From contig DUED01000065.1 in NCBI GenBank assembly GCA_011176685.1, forward strand, positions 1-55,233: a DNA stretch of 55,233 bases, written 5' to 3'. Every line of letters starts with the position of its first letter. Position 1 is the first letter of the stretch. The notes beneath the pieces were generated by a model that searched no databases, was not told the DNA's origin, and saw nothing but the letters and a program-made list of their open reading frames with translations. Shown one piece after another: positions 1-10,355 of the stretch. The stretch is from Anaerolineae bacterium (lineage in GTDB: Bacteria; Chloroflexota; Anaerolineae; Anaerolineales; Anaerolineaceae). The translations under genes and the position numbers were made by a program.

Positions 1-2
1 AG

Positions 3-119
3 GTATCAGAAGAAGAAATAAAAGTAGTCCAAAGAAAGCTAAATGATAGACCTCGAAAAGCTTTGGATTTTTTCAAACCTGATGAAGTCATTAATAATCT
101 TGTTGCACTAAAAGTTTGA
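3..119 (+). CDS. IS30-family transposase, C-terminal fragment (cut by window start)
   Basis: The open frame enters from the left edge and gives 38 residues ending in stop at 117-119. It carries the LNDRPRKAL segment followed by F-K-P-x-E-V, the usual C-terminus of IS30-family DDE transposases. The last codons overlap the element's terminal inverted repeat, which is common in this family. The N-terminal part lies outside the window. A second, N-terminal fragment in the same orientation sits at the right edge. The next gene starts only 37 bases after this stop. Confidence 0.8.
   Translation, partial: VSEEEIKVVQRKLNDRPRKALDFFKPDEVINNLVALKV
95..118 (-). repeat. IS30-type terminal inverted repeat (right end)
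   Basis: Read on the minus strand from 118 to 95, this segment matches the plus strand at 55118-55141 at about 18 of 24 positions, including an uninterrupted TTTAGTGCAAC core. The two copies sit just outside or overlapping the two ends of the transposase reading frame, as expected for the right and left ends of one IS type. Confidence 0.7.
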
Positions 120-156
120 AACCACATTAATAAAAAAACTTACTAATGTTGAATAG

Positions 157-1356
157 ATGAAAAAATACTTACAGTTTTTTTTTATTGGGCTTTTTCTATT
201 AATTATCTTCGGGGCTACTTTTATGGGTGGCGCTTTTTTTGGGCGTGATTTTTTAGCCGCAAAAAAAAATAATTACTCATTCAATTCTAACCTAGAACTC
301 AACGAATTATTCATACCTGTGTTTGAAGCCTGGGATATTGTTCATGAACAATACGTCGATCAACCTGTAGATGATATAGAAATGATGCATGGCGCTATAA
401 GCGGCATGTTGGAAAGCTTGGGAGATCCACATACTTCCTATATGGACCCGGATGAATATCAACAACAAAATGCACCTCTACAAGGAGAATATACTGGTAT
501 TGGTGCCTGGGTTGATACTTCAGGTAAATTTCTAATAATTATCAGCCCAATGCCCAATTCGCCTGCTGAGGAAGCCGGCATCAAACCAGGCGACATCGTT
601 ATTAATATTGACGGTGAAGATATGACTGGAGTTGATCCAACACTTATACTGCGCAGAATACTCGGTCCAGCAGATACCAAAGTCATTTTGACTATAGTTA
701 GAGAAGATGAAAATATTCCCATCGATATTGAGATCACACGTGCCGTGATTGAAGTGCCAGCGATAGAATATCATATACTGGATAACAATATCGCTTATCT
801 ACGCCTATTTCAATACAGTACAAATGTCGATGAAAAAGTGAAAAATGCATTAGAGGAAATGTTAATTAACGACCCAATTGGATTGATATTCGACTTACGC
901 AACAACAGTGGTGGATTTCTGGATTCTGCCATTAATATCACATCGCTGTTTATTGATGAAGGCACAATTATGATTGAAGAATGGGGTGACGGAACACAAG
1001 AAATTTACAAAGCACAAGGTGACGCTATCGAAAAAAGTATCCCCTTGATAGTACTCGTCAATGGAGGAACTGCCTCCGCCTCAGAAATCACAGCCGGAGC
1101 AATTCAAGACCATGAACGTGGTATTCTAATCGGTTCAGTCACTTTTGGAAAAGGGCTCATCCAAAACTGGACTATCCTTGAAGGGGATAATGGAGCAGTG
1201 AGAGTCTCTGTTGCCCGGTGGCTCACACCCAATGGGCGCCAGATTCAAGGAGATGGATTAGTGCCAGACATTGTGGTGGAAATAACCGAGGAAGATTACG
1301 AGGCTGGGATTGATCCCCAATTGGACAAAGCCATTGAATGGGTGCTTAATAGGTAA
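157..1356 (+). CDS. carboxyl-terminal processing protease, S41 family (CtpA-like)
   Basis: The 399-residue protein begins with a signal-anchor (about residues 5-30), then a helical region, a PDZ domain (about 110-185) with the substrate-groove residues G-I-G-A, and a tail-specific protease domain. The catalytic pair of the S41 family is visible: Ser307 in the TASASE motif and Lys332 in the FGKG motif, exactly 25 residues apart as in E. coli Prc. Enzymes of this family trim C-termini of exported or membrane proteins outside the cytoplasm. No good Shine-Dalgarno precedes the ATG at 157. An IS30 end lies 37 bases upstream, so the native promoter has probably been replaced or shortened. The substrate is unknown. 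Confidence 0.9.
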   Translation: MKKYLQFFFIGLFLLIIFGATFMGGAFFGRDFLAAKKNNYSFNSNLELNELFIPVFEAWDIVHEQYVDQPVDDIEMMHGAISGMLESLGDPHTSYMDPDEYQQQNAPLQGEYTGIGAWVDTSGKFLIIISPMPNSPAEEAGIKPGDIVINIDGEDMTGVDPTLILRRILGPADTKVILTIVREDENIPIDIEITRAVIEVPAIEYHILDNNIAYLRLFQYSTNVDEKVKNALEEMLINDPIGLIFDLRNNSGGFLDSAINITSLFIDEGTIMIEEWGDGTQEIYKAQGDAIEKSIPLIVLVNGGTASASEITAGAIQDHERGILIGSVTFGKGLIQNWTILEGDNGAVRVSVARWLTPNGRQIQGDGLVPDIVVEITEEDYEAGIDPQLDKAIEWVLNR

Positions 1357-1455
1357 AAGCATACTTCTATTTCAAAACACTATTTTAATTGACATACCAA
1401 CCCGTGAAGAGTATAATTTACGACCGTTTGACACAATGAACGGGAGTGCTTAAAA

Positions 1456-2241
1456 ATGGATTCAGGCATAATTACTGATATTTCAAATTCCGATAAACTT
1501 AAACGCAAGATGCACCTCAAAGGAAAGGTTGTAAAAACCAGCACGGCAGGCGCGATTGTGGACATTGGTGTTGAAAGACCCGCCCTACTGCACGTTTCCC
1601 AGATCATCCTGCCTTCCGATAAACCCATCAAAAGGGTTTCAGATTTTCTAAAAGAAGGTCAGGAATTAGAAGTTTGGGTGCATAATGTCCAAAAGGACCG
1701 CATTGAAGTGACCATGAAGGAGCCAAATGCACTGGAATGGCGAGAAATCAAAAAAAACATGGTTGTTAAGGGAAAAATTGTCAAAATTGAAAATTTTGGT
1801 GCATTTGTAGATATCGGATCAGAACTCCCCGGATTGATACATATCAGTGAGCTAACGCAAGATTATGTAAAAGCAACTTCCGATATTGTTAATATAGGTG
1901 ACGAAGTGGAAGTGAAGATTATCGATTTCAACCGTCGACGCAAACAAATTAAATTGAGCATGAAAGCACTTCAACCTAAGCTAGAAGAAATCGAAGGTGT
2001 GTCAGTTACCCCCGTACAATCCAAGCGTAAACCTCGAAAACGCAAAGAAAAAGAAAAGATAGTCCAACCTAAAGCAGAAGAACCAGTAGAACCCGAACCA
2101 ACCACAATGGAAATTGCCTTACGAGCCGCTATTGGTCATGTCAATAATAATGAGGGGCAAATTAAGCGTGACAAGCATGGTAAGACTATTTCAGAAGAAC
2201 AAGAAAATATCTTTCGACGTACTCTTGACCGGCGATTATAA
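1456..2241 (+). CDS. S1 RNA-binding domain protein (two S1 motifs)
   Basis: The 261-residue protein has two S1/OB-fold repeats, about residues 20-92 and 105-176. Both show the G-x-V-x-x-x-x-x-G-A-x-V-D-I-G pattern, with HVS and HIS near the middle. A basic stretch rich in Lys and Arg and then an acidic stretch follow the repeats. The start is supported by a GGGAG ribosome-binding site about 10 bases upstream. It is far shorter than ribosomal protein S1 of proteobacteria (six repeats) and resembles short S1-type proteins. A role in mRNA binding, translation or RNA decay is inferred from the domain only. Confidence 0.85.
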   Translation: MDSGIITDISNSDKLKRKMHLKGKVVKTSTAGAIVDIGVERPALLHVSQIILPSDKPIKRVSDFLKEGQELEVWVHNVQKDRIEVTMKEPNALEWREIKKNMVVKGKIVKIENFGAFVDIGSELPGLIHISELTQDYVKATSDIVNIGDEVEVKIIDFNRRRKQIKLSMKALQPKLEEIEGVSVTPVQSKRKPRKRKEKEKIVQPKAEEPVEPEPTTMEIALRAAIGHVNNNEGQIKRDKHGKTISEEQENIFRRTLDRRL

Positions 2242-2365
2242 AATTAATTAAATAATAAACTCAATCGACTTTTATAAAAATGGGGTTTTTTATTTATGGT
2301 AAACTAATTTATAAGGTGATGAGGAAAAAGCATTTAGAAATAATAATAAACTTAAACTTACTACT

Positions 2366-2403
2366 AAAAGGGAGGGTCGAAAAATCGACCCTCCCTTTTG
2401 CAT
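2366..2403 (+). terminator. strong hairpin with T-tract just ahead of pyrG (terminator or attenuator)
   Basis: An 11-base perfect stem (GGGAGGGTCGA with TCGACCCTCCC, four-A loop) is extended by AAAA/TTTT and followed by a T-rich tract. It ends about 20 bases before the pyrG start. It could end the S1 transcript. Its placement in the pyrG leader also fits CTP-sensitive attenuation, which is known for pyrG in some Gram-positive bacteria. Confidence 0.75.
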
Positions 2404-2423
2404 TTTTAGGAACGAAATGAACC

Positions 2424-4049
2424 ATGAAGACTGATGTAAAACCAGCAAAGTACATTTTTTTTACAGGGGGAGTTGTAAGTTCGGTAGGCAAAGGATTGAC
2501 TGCAGCCTCCATTGGACGCCTGTTGAAGGAAAGAGGTTTCAAAGTTGCCATTCAAAAGCTTGATCCTTACATTAATGTTGACCCAGGCACGATGAGCCCA
2601 TATCAGCATGGGGAGGTGTTCGTGTTAGATGATGGCTCAGAGACTGATCTGGACTTAGGTCACTACGAGCGGCTTATGGATATTCATTTGAATAAGGAAT
2701 GTAATGTAACCACCGGCCAGGTTTATGCATCCGTTATTAGTAAAGAACGACGTGGTGATTACCTTGGAGGTACAATCCAGGTTATTCCACACATCACCAA
2801 TGAAATAAAACGGCGCGTACGGCTTATTGCAAAATTGACTGGAGCGGAGTTTGTGCTTGTAGAAGTAGGGGGTACAGTTGGTGACATTGAAAGCCTACCA
2901 TTTTTAGAAGCACTGCGTCAACTGCGGCGCGATATTGGACTTGAAAGAACTTTCTATATTCATGCCACCTGGCTGCCGCATATCAGTGCTACCGGAGAGC
3001 TAAAAACTAAACCCACTCAACACTCTGTACGAGAACTGCGGTCTATTGGAATTGCACCCAACATGATCATCGCCAGATCCGATTATCCCATCAATGATGC
3101 TCTATTAGAAAAAATATCCTCTTTCTGTGATGTGTTAAAACGCGCAGTTATTCCAATGGAAACAGCCCCTACTTATTATCACGTCCCACTAAAACTAGAA
3201 CAAGCGCATGTTGCCGAATTTATACTTAAACACTTTAAACAAAATCCTCACCAGAAACCGCAATGGCGTAAGTGGAAAAAAATGATTGCCTCTGCAAGAA
3301 ACCCAAAGATTAAGTTAAAAATCGCCATTGTGGGCAAATACGTGGAGCTACATGATGCCTATATCAGTGTGCGCGAGGCACTTTACCACGCCGCATTTAA
3401 ACACCAAGCATCGCTTGATCTATTATGGATACAATCGGTAGACTTAGAGAAAGGCAATCGCTGGGAGGATTTAAAGAGTGCAGACGGTATTATTGTGCCA
3501 GGTGGTTTCGGCAGCCGCGGTATTGAGGGGAAAATCCAAGTAATACAATATGCGCGTGAAAATAAAATTCCCTATTTCGGCTTATGTCTGGGAATGCAAT
3601 TAATGGTAGTTGAATTTGCCAGGTTTATATTCAAAGAAAGAAGAGCTAATTCAACAGAGTTTGACCGCAGAACTCCCTATCCAGTCATTGATCTAATGCC
3701 TGACCAAAAAGGAATTAGCGACATGGGCGGTACTATGCGCCTGGGCTTATATCCATGCAATCTGCAACCCGGCACTTTAGCCGCAAGAGCATATAAAAAA
3801 GAATCTGTAAATGAACGCCATCGGCACCGTTTTGAGTTGAATAATGTATACCGTGAAGCTTTGGAAGAACACGGCATGATTTTTTCAGGTAAGTCACCTG
3901 ATGGAAAATTAGTTGAAATCGCAGAATTGAAAGACCATCCCTTTATGCTGGGTACACAGTTCCATCCAGAGTTTCTCTCTCGGCCCAATCGACCGCACCC
4001 ATTATTCAATGGATTTATAAAGGCAGTGATACAGACAAATCTTGAATAA
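2424..4049 (+). CDS. pyrG: CTP synthase
   Basis: The 541-residue protein has the full length for this enzyme, which converts UTP, ATP and glutamine to CTP. The N-terminal synthase domain carries the TGGVVSSVGKG nucleotide loop and the LDPYINVDPGTMSP block. The C-terminal class I glutamine amidotransferase domain carries the nucleophile Cys at about residue 388 (GLCLGMQ) and the His-Glu pair in QFHPEF. It follows the S1-domain gene on the same strand, separated by a strong terminator-like hairpin, and converges on a PlsC gene 12 bases downstream. No damage is seen. Confidence 0.97.
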   Translation: MKTDVKPAKYIFFTGGVVSSVGKGLTAASIGRLLKERGFKVAIQKLDPYINVDPGTMSPYQHGEVFVLDDGSETDLDLGHYERLMDIHLNKECNVTTGQVYASVISKERRGDYLGGTIQVIPHITNEIKRRVRLIAKLTGAEFVLVEVGGTVGDIESLPFLEALRQLRRDIGLERTFYIHATWLPHISATGELKTKPTQHSVRELRSIGIAPNMIIARSDYPINDALLEKISSFCDVLKRAVIPMETAPTYYHVPLKLEQAHVAEFILKHFKQNPHQKPQWRKWKKMIASARNPKIKLKIAIVGKYVELHDAYISVREALYHAAFKHQASLDLLWIQSVDLEKGNRWEDLKSADGIIVPGGFGSRGIEGKIQVIQYARENKIPYFGLCLGMQLMVVEFARFIFKERRANSTEFDRRTPYPVIDLMPDQKGISDMGGTMRLGLYPCNLQPGTLAARAYKKESVNERHRHRFELNNVYREALEEHGMIFSGKSPDGKLVEIAELKDHPFMLGTQFHPEFLSRPNRPHPLFNGFIKAVIQTNLE

Positions 4050-4061
4050 ATTAACTGCCCA

Positions 4062-6090
<2,029 letters not shown>

Positions 6091-6107
6091 AAAACCTGTT
6101 TACCTAC

Positions 6108-6142
6108 AAAAAACCGAGAAATTTTCCTTCTCGGTTTTTTTT
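6108..6142 (+). terminator. rho-independent terminator of eno
   Basis: ACCGAGAA pairs with TTCTCGGT around a 7-base loop. The stem is flanked by A and T runs and ends in eight or more Ts on the plus strand, 20-50 bases after the eno stop. Confidence 0.85.
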
Positions 6143-6212
6143 AATTCAATATTTCATATTAATGAGTCCATTAGGTTTATTGAATGAATTGGGAAGTATT
6201 CTAGTAAAAAAT

Positions 6213-6907
6213 TCACACAATTAAGCTCTTTGCTCGATACCAAATCAGATTAAACATTTCAATAGTTAATCTGCCAGTTTGCGTATTTTGTCGGCTGGGA
6301 TGATAACAAACCAGAATCCAAGGTACATTTCCTGTAAATTCAATCAATGCGCCATGAAGGAATTGCGGTTTTGGGTTTATCTTAATTGAATATATTAAAA
6401 AATATGTTTTTAATAAATTATCAAATGCAATCCGCCCCAGTGCAACAATTCCTTTTAGATTATCCAGCAGCTCAATTTCTCTCATTAAAAACCCCCGGCA
6501 ATTCTGCATTTCCTCATGTGTAGGTTTATTCTTAGGTGGTACACAACGACAAACAGCCGTAATAAAACATTTGTTAGGTACAAACTATCATTTTTGCTTT
6601 CTGAGATTGGTTGGCTAGCAAACCCTGCCTGATAAAGCGTAGGATAGAGGAAATCGCCGGAGGCATCACCAGTAAACATTCGGCCTGTTCTGTTTGAGCC
6701 ATGTGCACCGGGTGCTAGCCCAACGATCAAAAGTCGTGCGTCTCGGTCTCCAAACCCGGGCACAGGTTTCCCCCAATATTCCTGATCCTTATATGCCCGA
6801 CGCTTCTCGCGTGCCACTGTCTCGCGCCACTTTACCAACCGCGGACATAGCTTACAGTGGATCAGCTTATTATTTAGCTTTTCCCACTTTTTTTTTCTTG
6901 ATTCCAT
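6213..6907 (-). pseudogene. uracil-DNA glycosylase family 5 (UDGb-like), interrupted by one frameshift
   Basis: Two minus-strand frames together make one UDG. The N-terminal part (from the Met at 6907) has the iron-sulfur CxxC (HCKLCPRL) and the family-5 motif [14 protein letters not shown]. The C-terminal part has [18 protein letters not shown] and YHPSRQNTQTGRLT. The frame changes at the four-A run at 6564-6567 (four Ts on the coding strand). Adding one T would read [10 protein letters not shown] and restore a full-length protein. Whether this is a real mutation or a homopolymer sequencing error cannot be decided here. The family removes uracil and hypoxanthine from DNA. Confidence 0.8.
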
Positions 6908-6990
6908 TATTAGTATCCGCAAAATCAACGAAGCATCGCCAAAAGAATCTTAACGGTAATTCTCCTGTATTGCTGTTTCACAAGCAGTCA
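6908..6990 (-). pseudogene. duplicated remnant of the queA 3' end
   Basis: Minus-strand translation reads ETAIQENYR, stop, [10 protein letters not shown]. The intact queA at 7521-8540 ends QTAIQENYRFYSFGDAMLIM. At the DNA level, 6920-6990 and 7520-7590 share long matches, including AATTCTCCTGTATTGCTGTTT. The scrap runs in frame into the start of the UDG gene. It is a decayed partial copy, not a functional gene. Confidence 0.7.
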
Positions 6991-7003
6991 GATATGGTGA
7001 GTA

Positions 7004-7400
7004 TCAGGTAGCCCTGATGATGATTTTATTAAAAAAATCAATACTAAAGACTATACCATCTCTTGTGATTTCTTCACAAAAGTGTGGCGGGTTATTGGGT
7101 TGAAAACCTTGAGGGCGCAATACCTTACACTGGAGACTACCGAAATGAGCCTCAAACTGTCTAGCAAAGTCTTGACAAGACTTTTCGATGTCTTCATCTG
7201 GAAGCTCTTCAGCTCTACTAATAATGCCCAAGAATAATAATGTGCCCTCTACTAAGCCACACTGTGCTCCAAATCCACCAGCACCGTGCATGCCAATAGC
7301 AGAGTCTATTACCTAGTTTTTTAACTTTAAAGTGAAAACCTCCGACAGAATTTTAAACGTAGTAGTGGCACAATTTCTATTAGCAGAAGTAGCTTTATGT
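7004..7400 (-). pseudogene. C_GCAxxG_C_C family protein, broken by an in-frame amber codon
   Basis: The open part (7004-7291) encodes GAGGFGAQCGLVEG, then SCQDFARQFEAHFG and a C-terminal CEE. This spacing matches the putative redox-active C_GCAxxG_C_C family. The same frame continues upstream through a TAG at 7313-7315 into NCATTTFKILSEVF, which matches the N-terminal NCA motif of the family. A single CAG-to-TAG change would explain the break. No intact start codon or ribosome-binding site is evident further upstream, and a TAA closes the frame near 7450. The function of intact homologues is not established beyond predicted metal or redox chemistry. Confidence 0.6.
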
Positions 7401-7520
7401 GAAATTACATATGTCGCTATATGGTACAAATTAATAACAGGCAGATTAAGCGCTTATAATCAGTAAGCCTATTATTGGTCTCTCTCTTAATCATACTTCT
7501 TTCAATTTCATATTAAAAAT

Positions 7521-8540
7521 CTACATGATTAACATAGCATCGCCAAATGAATAAAAGCGATAATTCTCCTGTATTGCTGTTTGGTAAGCATGCATGATTC
7601 TCTCCATACCAGCAAAAGCACTGACCATCATCAACAACGTAGTGTGTGGCAAATGGAAATTTGTAACTAAAGCATCGACTACCCGAAATTGAAAACCGGG
7701 CAAGATAAATAGATCAGTCATCCCGGCAAATTCACCCACTATGCATTCTTGATACGCATACTTAGCTACTGTTTCCAATACCCGCACCGTAGTTGTACCA
7801 ACAGCAACTATTCGCCCTCCCGAAAGATGCGTCTGGTTGATCAGATCAGCAATTTCCTGTGTCACTCTGCACCACTCTTTATGAATTTTATGGTCTTCTG
7901 CCTTTTCCTCTGTTACTGGCGCGAAAGTATCTAACCCCACATGCAAGGTAACTTCTGCGAAGAGAATTCCCTTACTTTTGAGTTTCTCAATATATTCCTC
8001 AGAAAAATGAAGTCCCGCAGTTGGAGCTGCAGCTGATCCGCTCTCTTTACTATATACTGTCTGGTAACGCTCTGGATCCTCAAGCGTTTCGTGTATATAC
8101 AGGGGCAAGGGCATTTCACCAATAGAGTCCAAGAAGGGTACTATTGGCTCTGAAAAATTTACCAGGCGTTCTGCGCCAGATAGTTCTTCTATGATTTCTG
8201 CATTAGGACCATTTGGTATTTGTAAGACGAGCCCTCTTTTGACTCTTTTGCCCCCAACAAGAACTCGCCAAATTGATGGCTCGAGTGAACGAAGCAACAG
8301 CAACTCAACTTTACCGCCAGTTGGTTTACGCGCATAGATTCGAGCTGGTAAAACGCGAGTCTTATTAATAACTAAAAGGTCACCTCTCTGTAGAAATTTA
8401 CCCAACTCATAGAAATGGGAGTGCGTAATTTCTCCACTTGACCGATTAAGAATCAATAACCTGGAAGCATGCCTAGGTTCAACAGGTGTCTGGGCAATAT
8501 ATTCTGGAGGAAGATTGTAATCAAATTGAGAGGTCTTCAC
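7521..8540 (-). CDS. queA: S-adenosylmethionine:tRNA ribosyltransferase-isomerase
   Basis: The 339-residue protein makes epoxyqueuosine in tRNA by transferring the ribosyl part of SAM to preQ1-modified tRNA. Typical stretches are visible: FDYNLPPEYIAQTPVEPRHASRLL at the N-terminus, GKVELLLL, PTAGLHFSEE, HVGLDTFAPV, VGTTTVRVLE and TNFHLPHTTLLMMVSAFAG. The start is a GTG at 8540, two bases after the ruvB stop, so the pair is an operon and probably translationally coupled. A degenerate second copy of its 3' end lies at 6908-6990. Confidence 0.95.
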   Translation of the reverse strand: MKTSQFDYNLPPEYIAQTPVEPRHASRLLILNRSSGEITHSHFYELGKFLQRGDLLVINKTRVLPARIYARKPTGGKVELLLLRSLEPSIWRVLVGGKRVKRGLVLQIPNGPNAEIIEELSGAERLVNFSEPIVPFLDSIGEMPLPLYIHETLEDPERYQTVYSKESGSAAAPTAGLHFSEEYIEKLKSKGILFAEVTLHVGLDTFAPVTEEKAEDHKIHKEWCRVTQEIADLINQTHLSGGRIVAVGTTTVRVLETVAKYAYQECIVGEFAGMTDLFILPGFQFRVVDALVTNFHLPHTTLLMMVSAFAGMERIMHAYQTAIQENYRFYSFGDAMLIM

Positions 8541-8542
8541 GT

Positions 8543-9571
8543 TTAAATCAGGCTGGGTTGAGATGGTTTTTCTCGATAAAAAACCCTCATATGTTCATAA
8601 GCTAATTTTGTCGCCACACGTCCTTGGGCAGTCCGACCTAGAAACCCTAATTGAAGCAGATAGGGTTCCACTACATCCATGATAGTATCCGGTTCCTCAC
8701 TAATCGATGCAGCGATTGTGCTCAAACCAACCGGGCCTCCATCATATTTATTAATAATAGTAGACAGCACCATCCGGTCAATTTCATCTAATCCCAGCTC
8801 ATCAATGCTCAGCAATTCCATCGCTTCAAGAGTAACCCCGCGTGTGAGTATGCCATCAGCACGGACTTCTGCATAATCGCGTACTCTACGTAGCAAACGT
8901 AAAGCAACACGCGGTGTGCCGCGCGCTCTGCGGGATACCTCCTCAACGCCTTCCTTTTCAACAGTGATACCCAGTAACCCCGCTGCACGTTCGACTATTT
9001 GCTTCATTGCATGTAAATCATAGTAATCCAATCGATACACTGCGCCAAAGCGTGCTCTTAATGGAGAACTGAGGAGAGCAAGGCGTGTGGTTGCACCGAT
9101 CACGGTAAACCTTGGCAATTTTAGACGGATAGAACGGGCTGATGGACCTTTCCCAATAATAATATCCAGTGAATATTCCTCCATTGCTGGATAGAGCACT
9201 TCTTCCACTGTCTTTCCCAAACGATGGATTTCATCAATGAAAAGAACATCACTTTCATGCAAATTTGTCAGAATTGCAGCCAAATCGCCAGACCGCTCGA
9301 TTGCCGGTCCAGCAGTGACTTTGATATTCACATGCATTTCATTAGCTAGAACATGTGCAAGTGTGGTCTTACCCAACCCAGGTGGACCATAAAAAAGAAC
9401 ATGATCTAACGCCTCTCCACGCTGATTGGCGGCTTTGATTAAAATAACTAGATTCTCTTTAACCTGACTCTGTCCAATAACTTCACTCAAAAATCGTGGG
9501 CGAAGAGTATGATCAAAACGGTCTTCAGTTTTCGGTTCTGGGTTGATGATCTGCCGTTTTTCCTGATTCAT
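8543..9571 (-). CDS. ruvB: Holliday junction branch-migration ATPase RuvB
   Basis: The AAA+ motor has Walker [10 protein letters not shown], Walker [10 protein letters not shown], sensor 1 GATTR and a C-terminal winged helix (LGLDEIDR and beyond). It drives branch migration with RuvA during recombination and repair. No ruvA or ruvC is present here. A longer frame with a TTG start at 9595 exists. However, a TATAAT at 9579-9584 on the minus strand is followed seven bases later by the ATG at 9571, and no ribosome-binding site is seen. I therefore prefer 9571 and a leaderless or nearly leaderless message. queA follows after two bases. Confidence 0.93.
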   Translation of the reverse strand: MNQEKRQIINPEPKTEDRFDHTLRPRFLSEVIGQSQVKENLVILIKAANQRGEALDHVLFYGPPGLGKTTLAHVLANEMHVNIKVTAGPAIERSGDLAAILTNLHESDVLFIDEIHRLGKTVEEVLYPAMEEYSLDIIIGKGPSARSIRLKLPRFTVIGATTRLALLSSPLRARFGAVYRLDYYDLHAMKQIVERAAGLLGITVEKEGVEEVSRRARGTPRVALRLLRRVRDYAEVRADGILTRGVTLEAMELLSIDELGLDEIDRMVLSTIINKYDGGPVGLSTIAASISEEPDTIMDVVEPYLLQLGFLGRTAQGRVATKLAYEHMRVFYREKPSQPSLI

Positions 9572-9578
9572 ACAATTC

Positions 9579-9584
9579 ATTATA
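9579..9584 (-). promoter_or_regulatory. -10 box directly ahead of ruvB
   Basis: A perfect TATAAT on the minus strand ends seven bases before the ATG at 9571, placing the expected transcript start at or within one base of the start codon. The -35 region is poor. Confidence 0.45.
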
Positions 9585-9673
9585 CCGTTTATCAAATATT
9601 AAAGATAAACAACTTGTTTTTCTGATATGATAGGTTTTTGAAAAACAAACTAGTTTTTCTGAGGAGTAAATTT

Positions 9674-10300
9674 ATGAAAGACGTCTTCATTTCTGAACAT
9701 CCGCTTATTAAACATAAATTATCCAAATTACGTGATAAATCCACAGAACCCAAAAAATTCAGGGAACTTATTCGTGAAATATCCAGGTTGTTAGCTTATG
9801 AAGCTACCGGGGATTTATTATTGAGCCCAATAGAAATTGAAACTCCTTTAGAGAAAATGGGTGGTTGCGAACTCAAGGAGAAAATTGGTTTAGTCCCAAT
9901 TCTCAGGGCTGGCTTAGGAATGGTGGAGGGCGTCTGGGAATTAATGCCCTCTGCAGAAGTCTTGCATATAGGAATATATCGTGATGAAGAAACACTGAAC
10001 CCTATAGAATATTACAATAAATTACCCGTAGAACCACATATTGCAGTTTGTTTAATCCTTGATCCTATGCTTGCAACAGGTGGCTCTGCAGTCGCCACAA
10101 TTGATATATTAAAACGCTGGGGAGTGAAACACATCAAATTCGTTGGAATAATAGCAGCACCTGAAGGAATCGAGTTAGTGCATTCCAAACATCCCGACAT
10201 CCCATTACACCTCGCTGCAGTTGACGATCATTTAAACGACATTGGCTATATCGTTCCCGGTTTGGGGGATGCAGGCGACAGGCAATTTGGTACAGGATAA
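9674..10300 (+). CDS. upp: uracil phosphoribosyltransferase
   Basis: The 208-residue pyrimidine-salvage enzyme makes UMP from uracil and PRPP. Visible motifs are [11 protein letters not shown] at the N-terminus, ILRAGLGM, the PRPP-binding loop [11 protein letters not shown], and the uracil-binding tail around [23 protein letters not shown] ribosome-binding site at 9661-9666 fixes the start at 9674, although the frame is open further upstream. It is divergent from ruvB and convergent with tpiA. Confidence 0.96.
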   Translation: MKDVFISEHPLIKHKLSKLRDKSTEPKKFRELIREISRLLAYEATGDLLLSPIEIETPLEKMGGCELKEKIGLVPILRAGLGMVEGVWELMPSAEVLHIGIYRDEETLNPIEYYNKLPVEPHIAVCLILDPMLATGGSAVATIDILKRWGVKHIKFVGIIAAPEGIELVHSKHPDIPLHLAAVDDHLNDIGYIVPGLGDAGDRQFGTG

Positions 10301-10355
10301 AAAGCGATTATACACCAACCGCTATTAAATACAAGAAATAACGAAAATATTTCAC

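Noticed and set aside
9608-9662. Short direct repeat CTxGTTTTTCTGA between ruvB and upp
   Set aside because: Two near-copies in an AT-rich gap are too short to support an operator claim.
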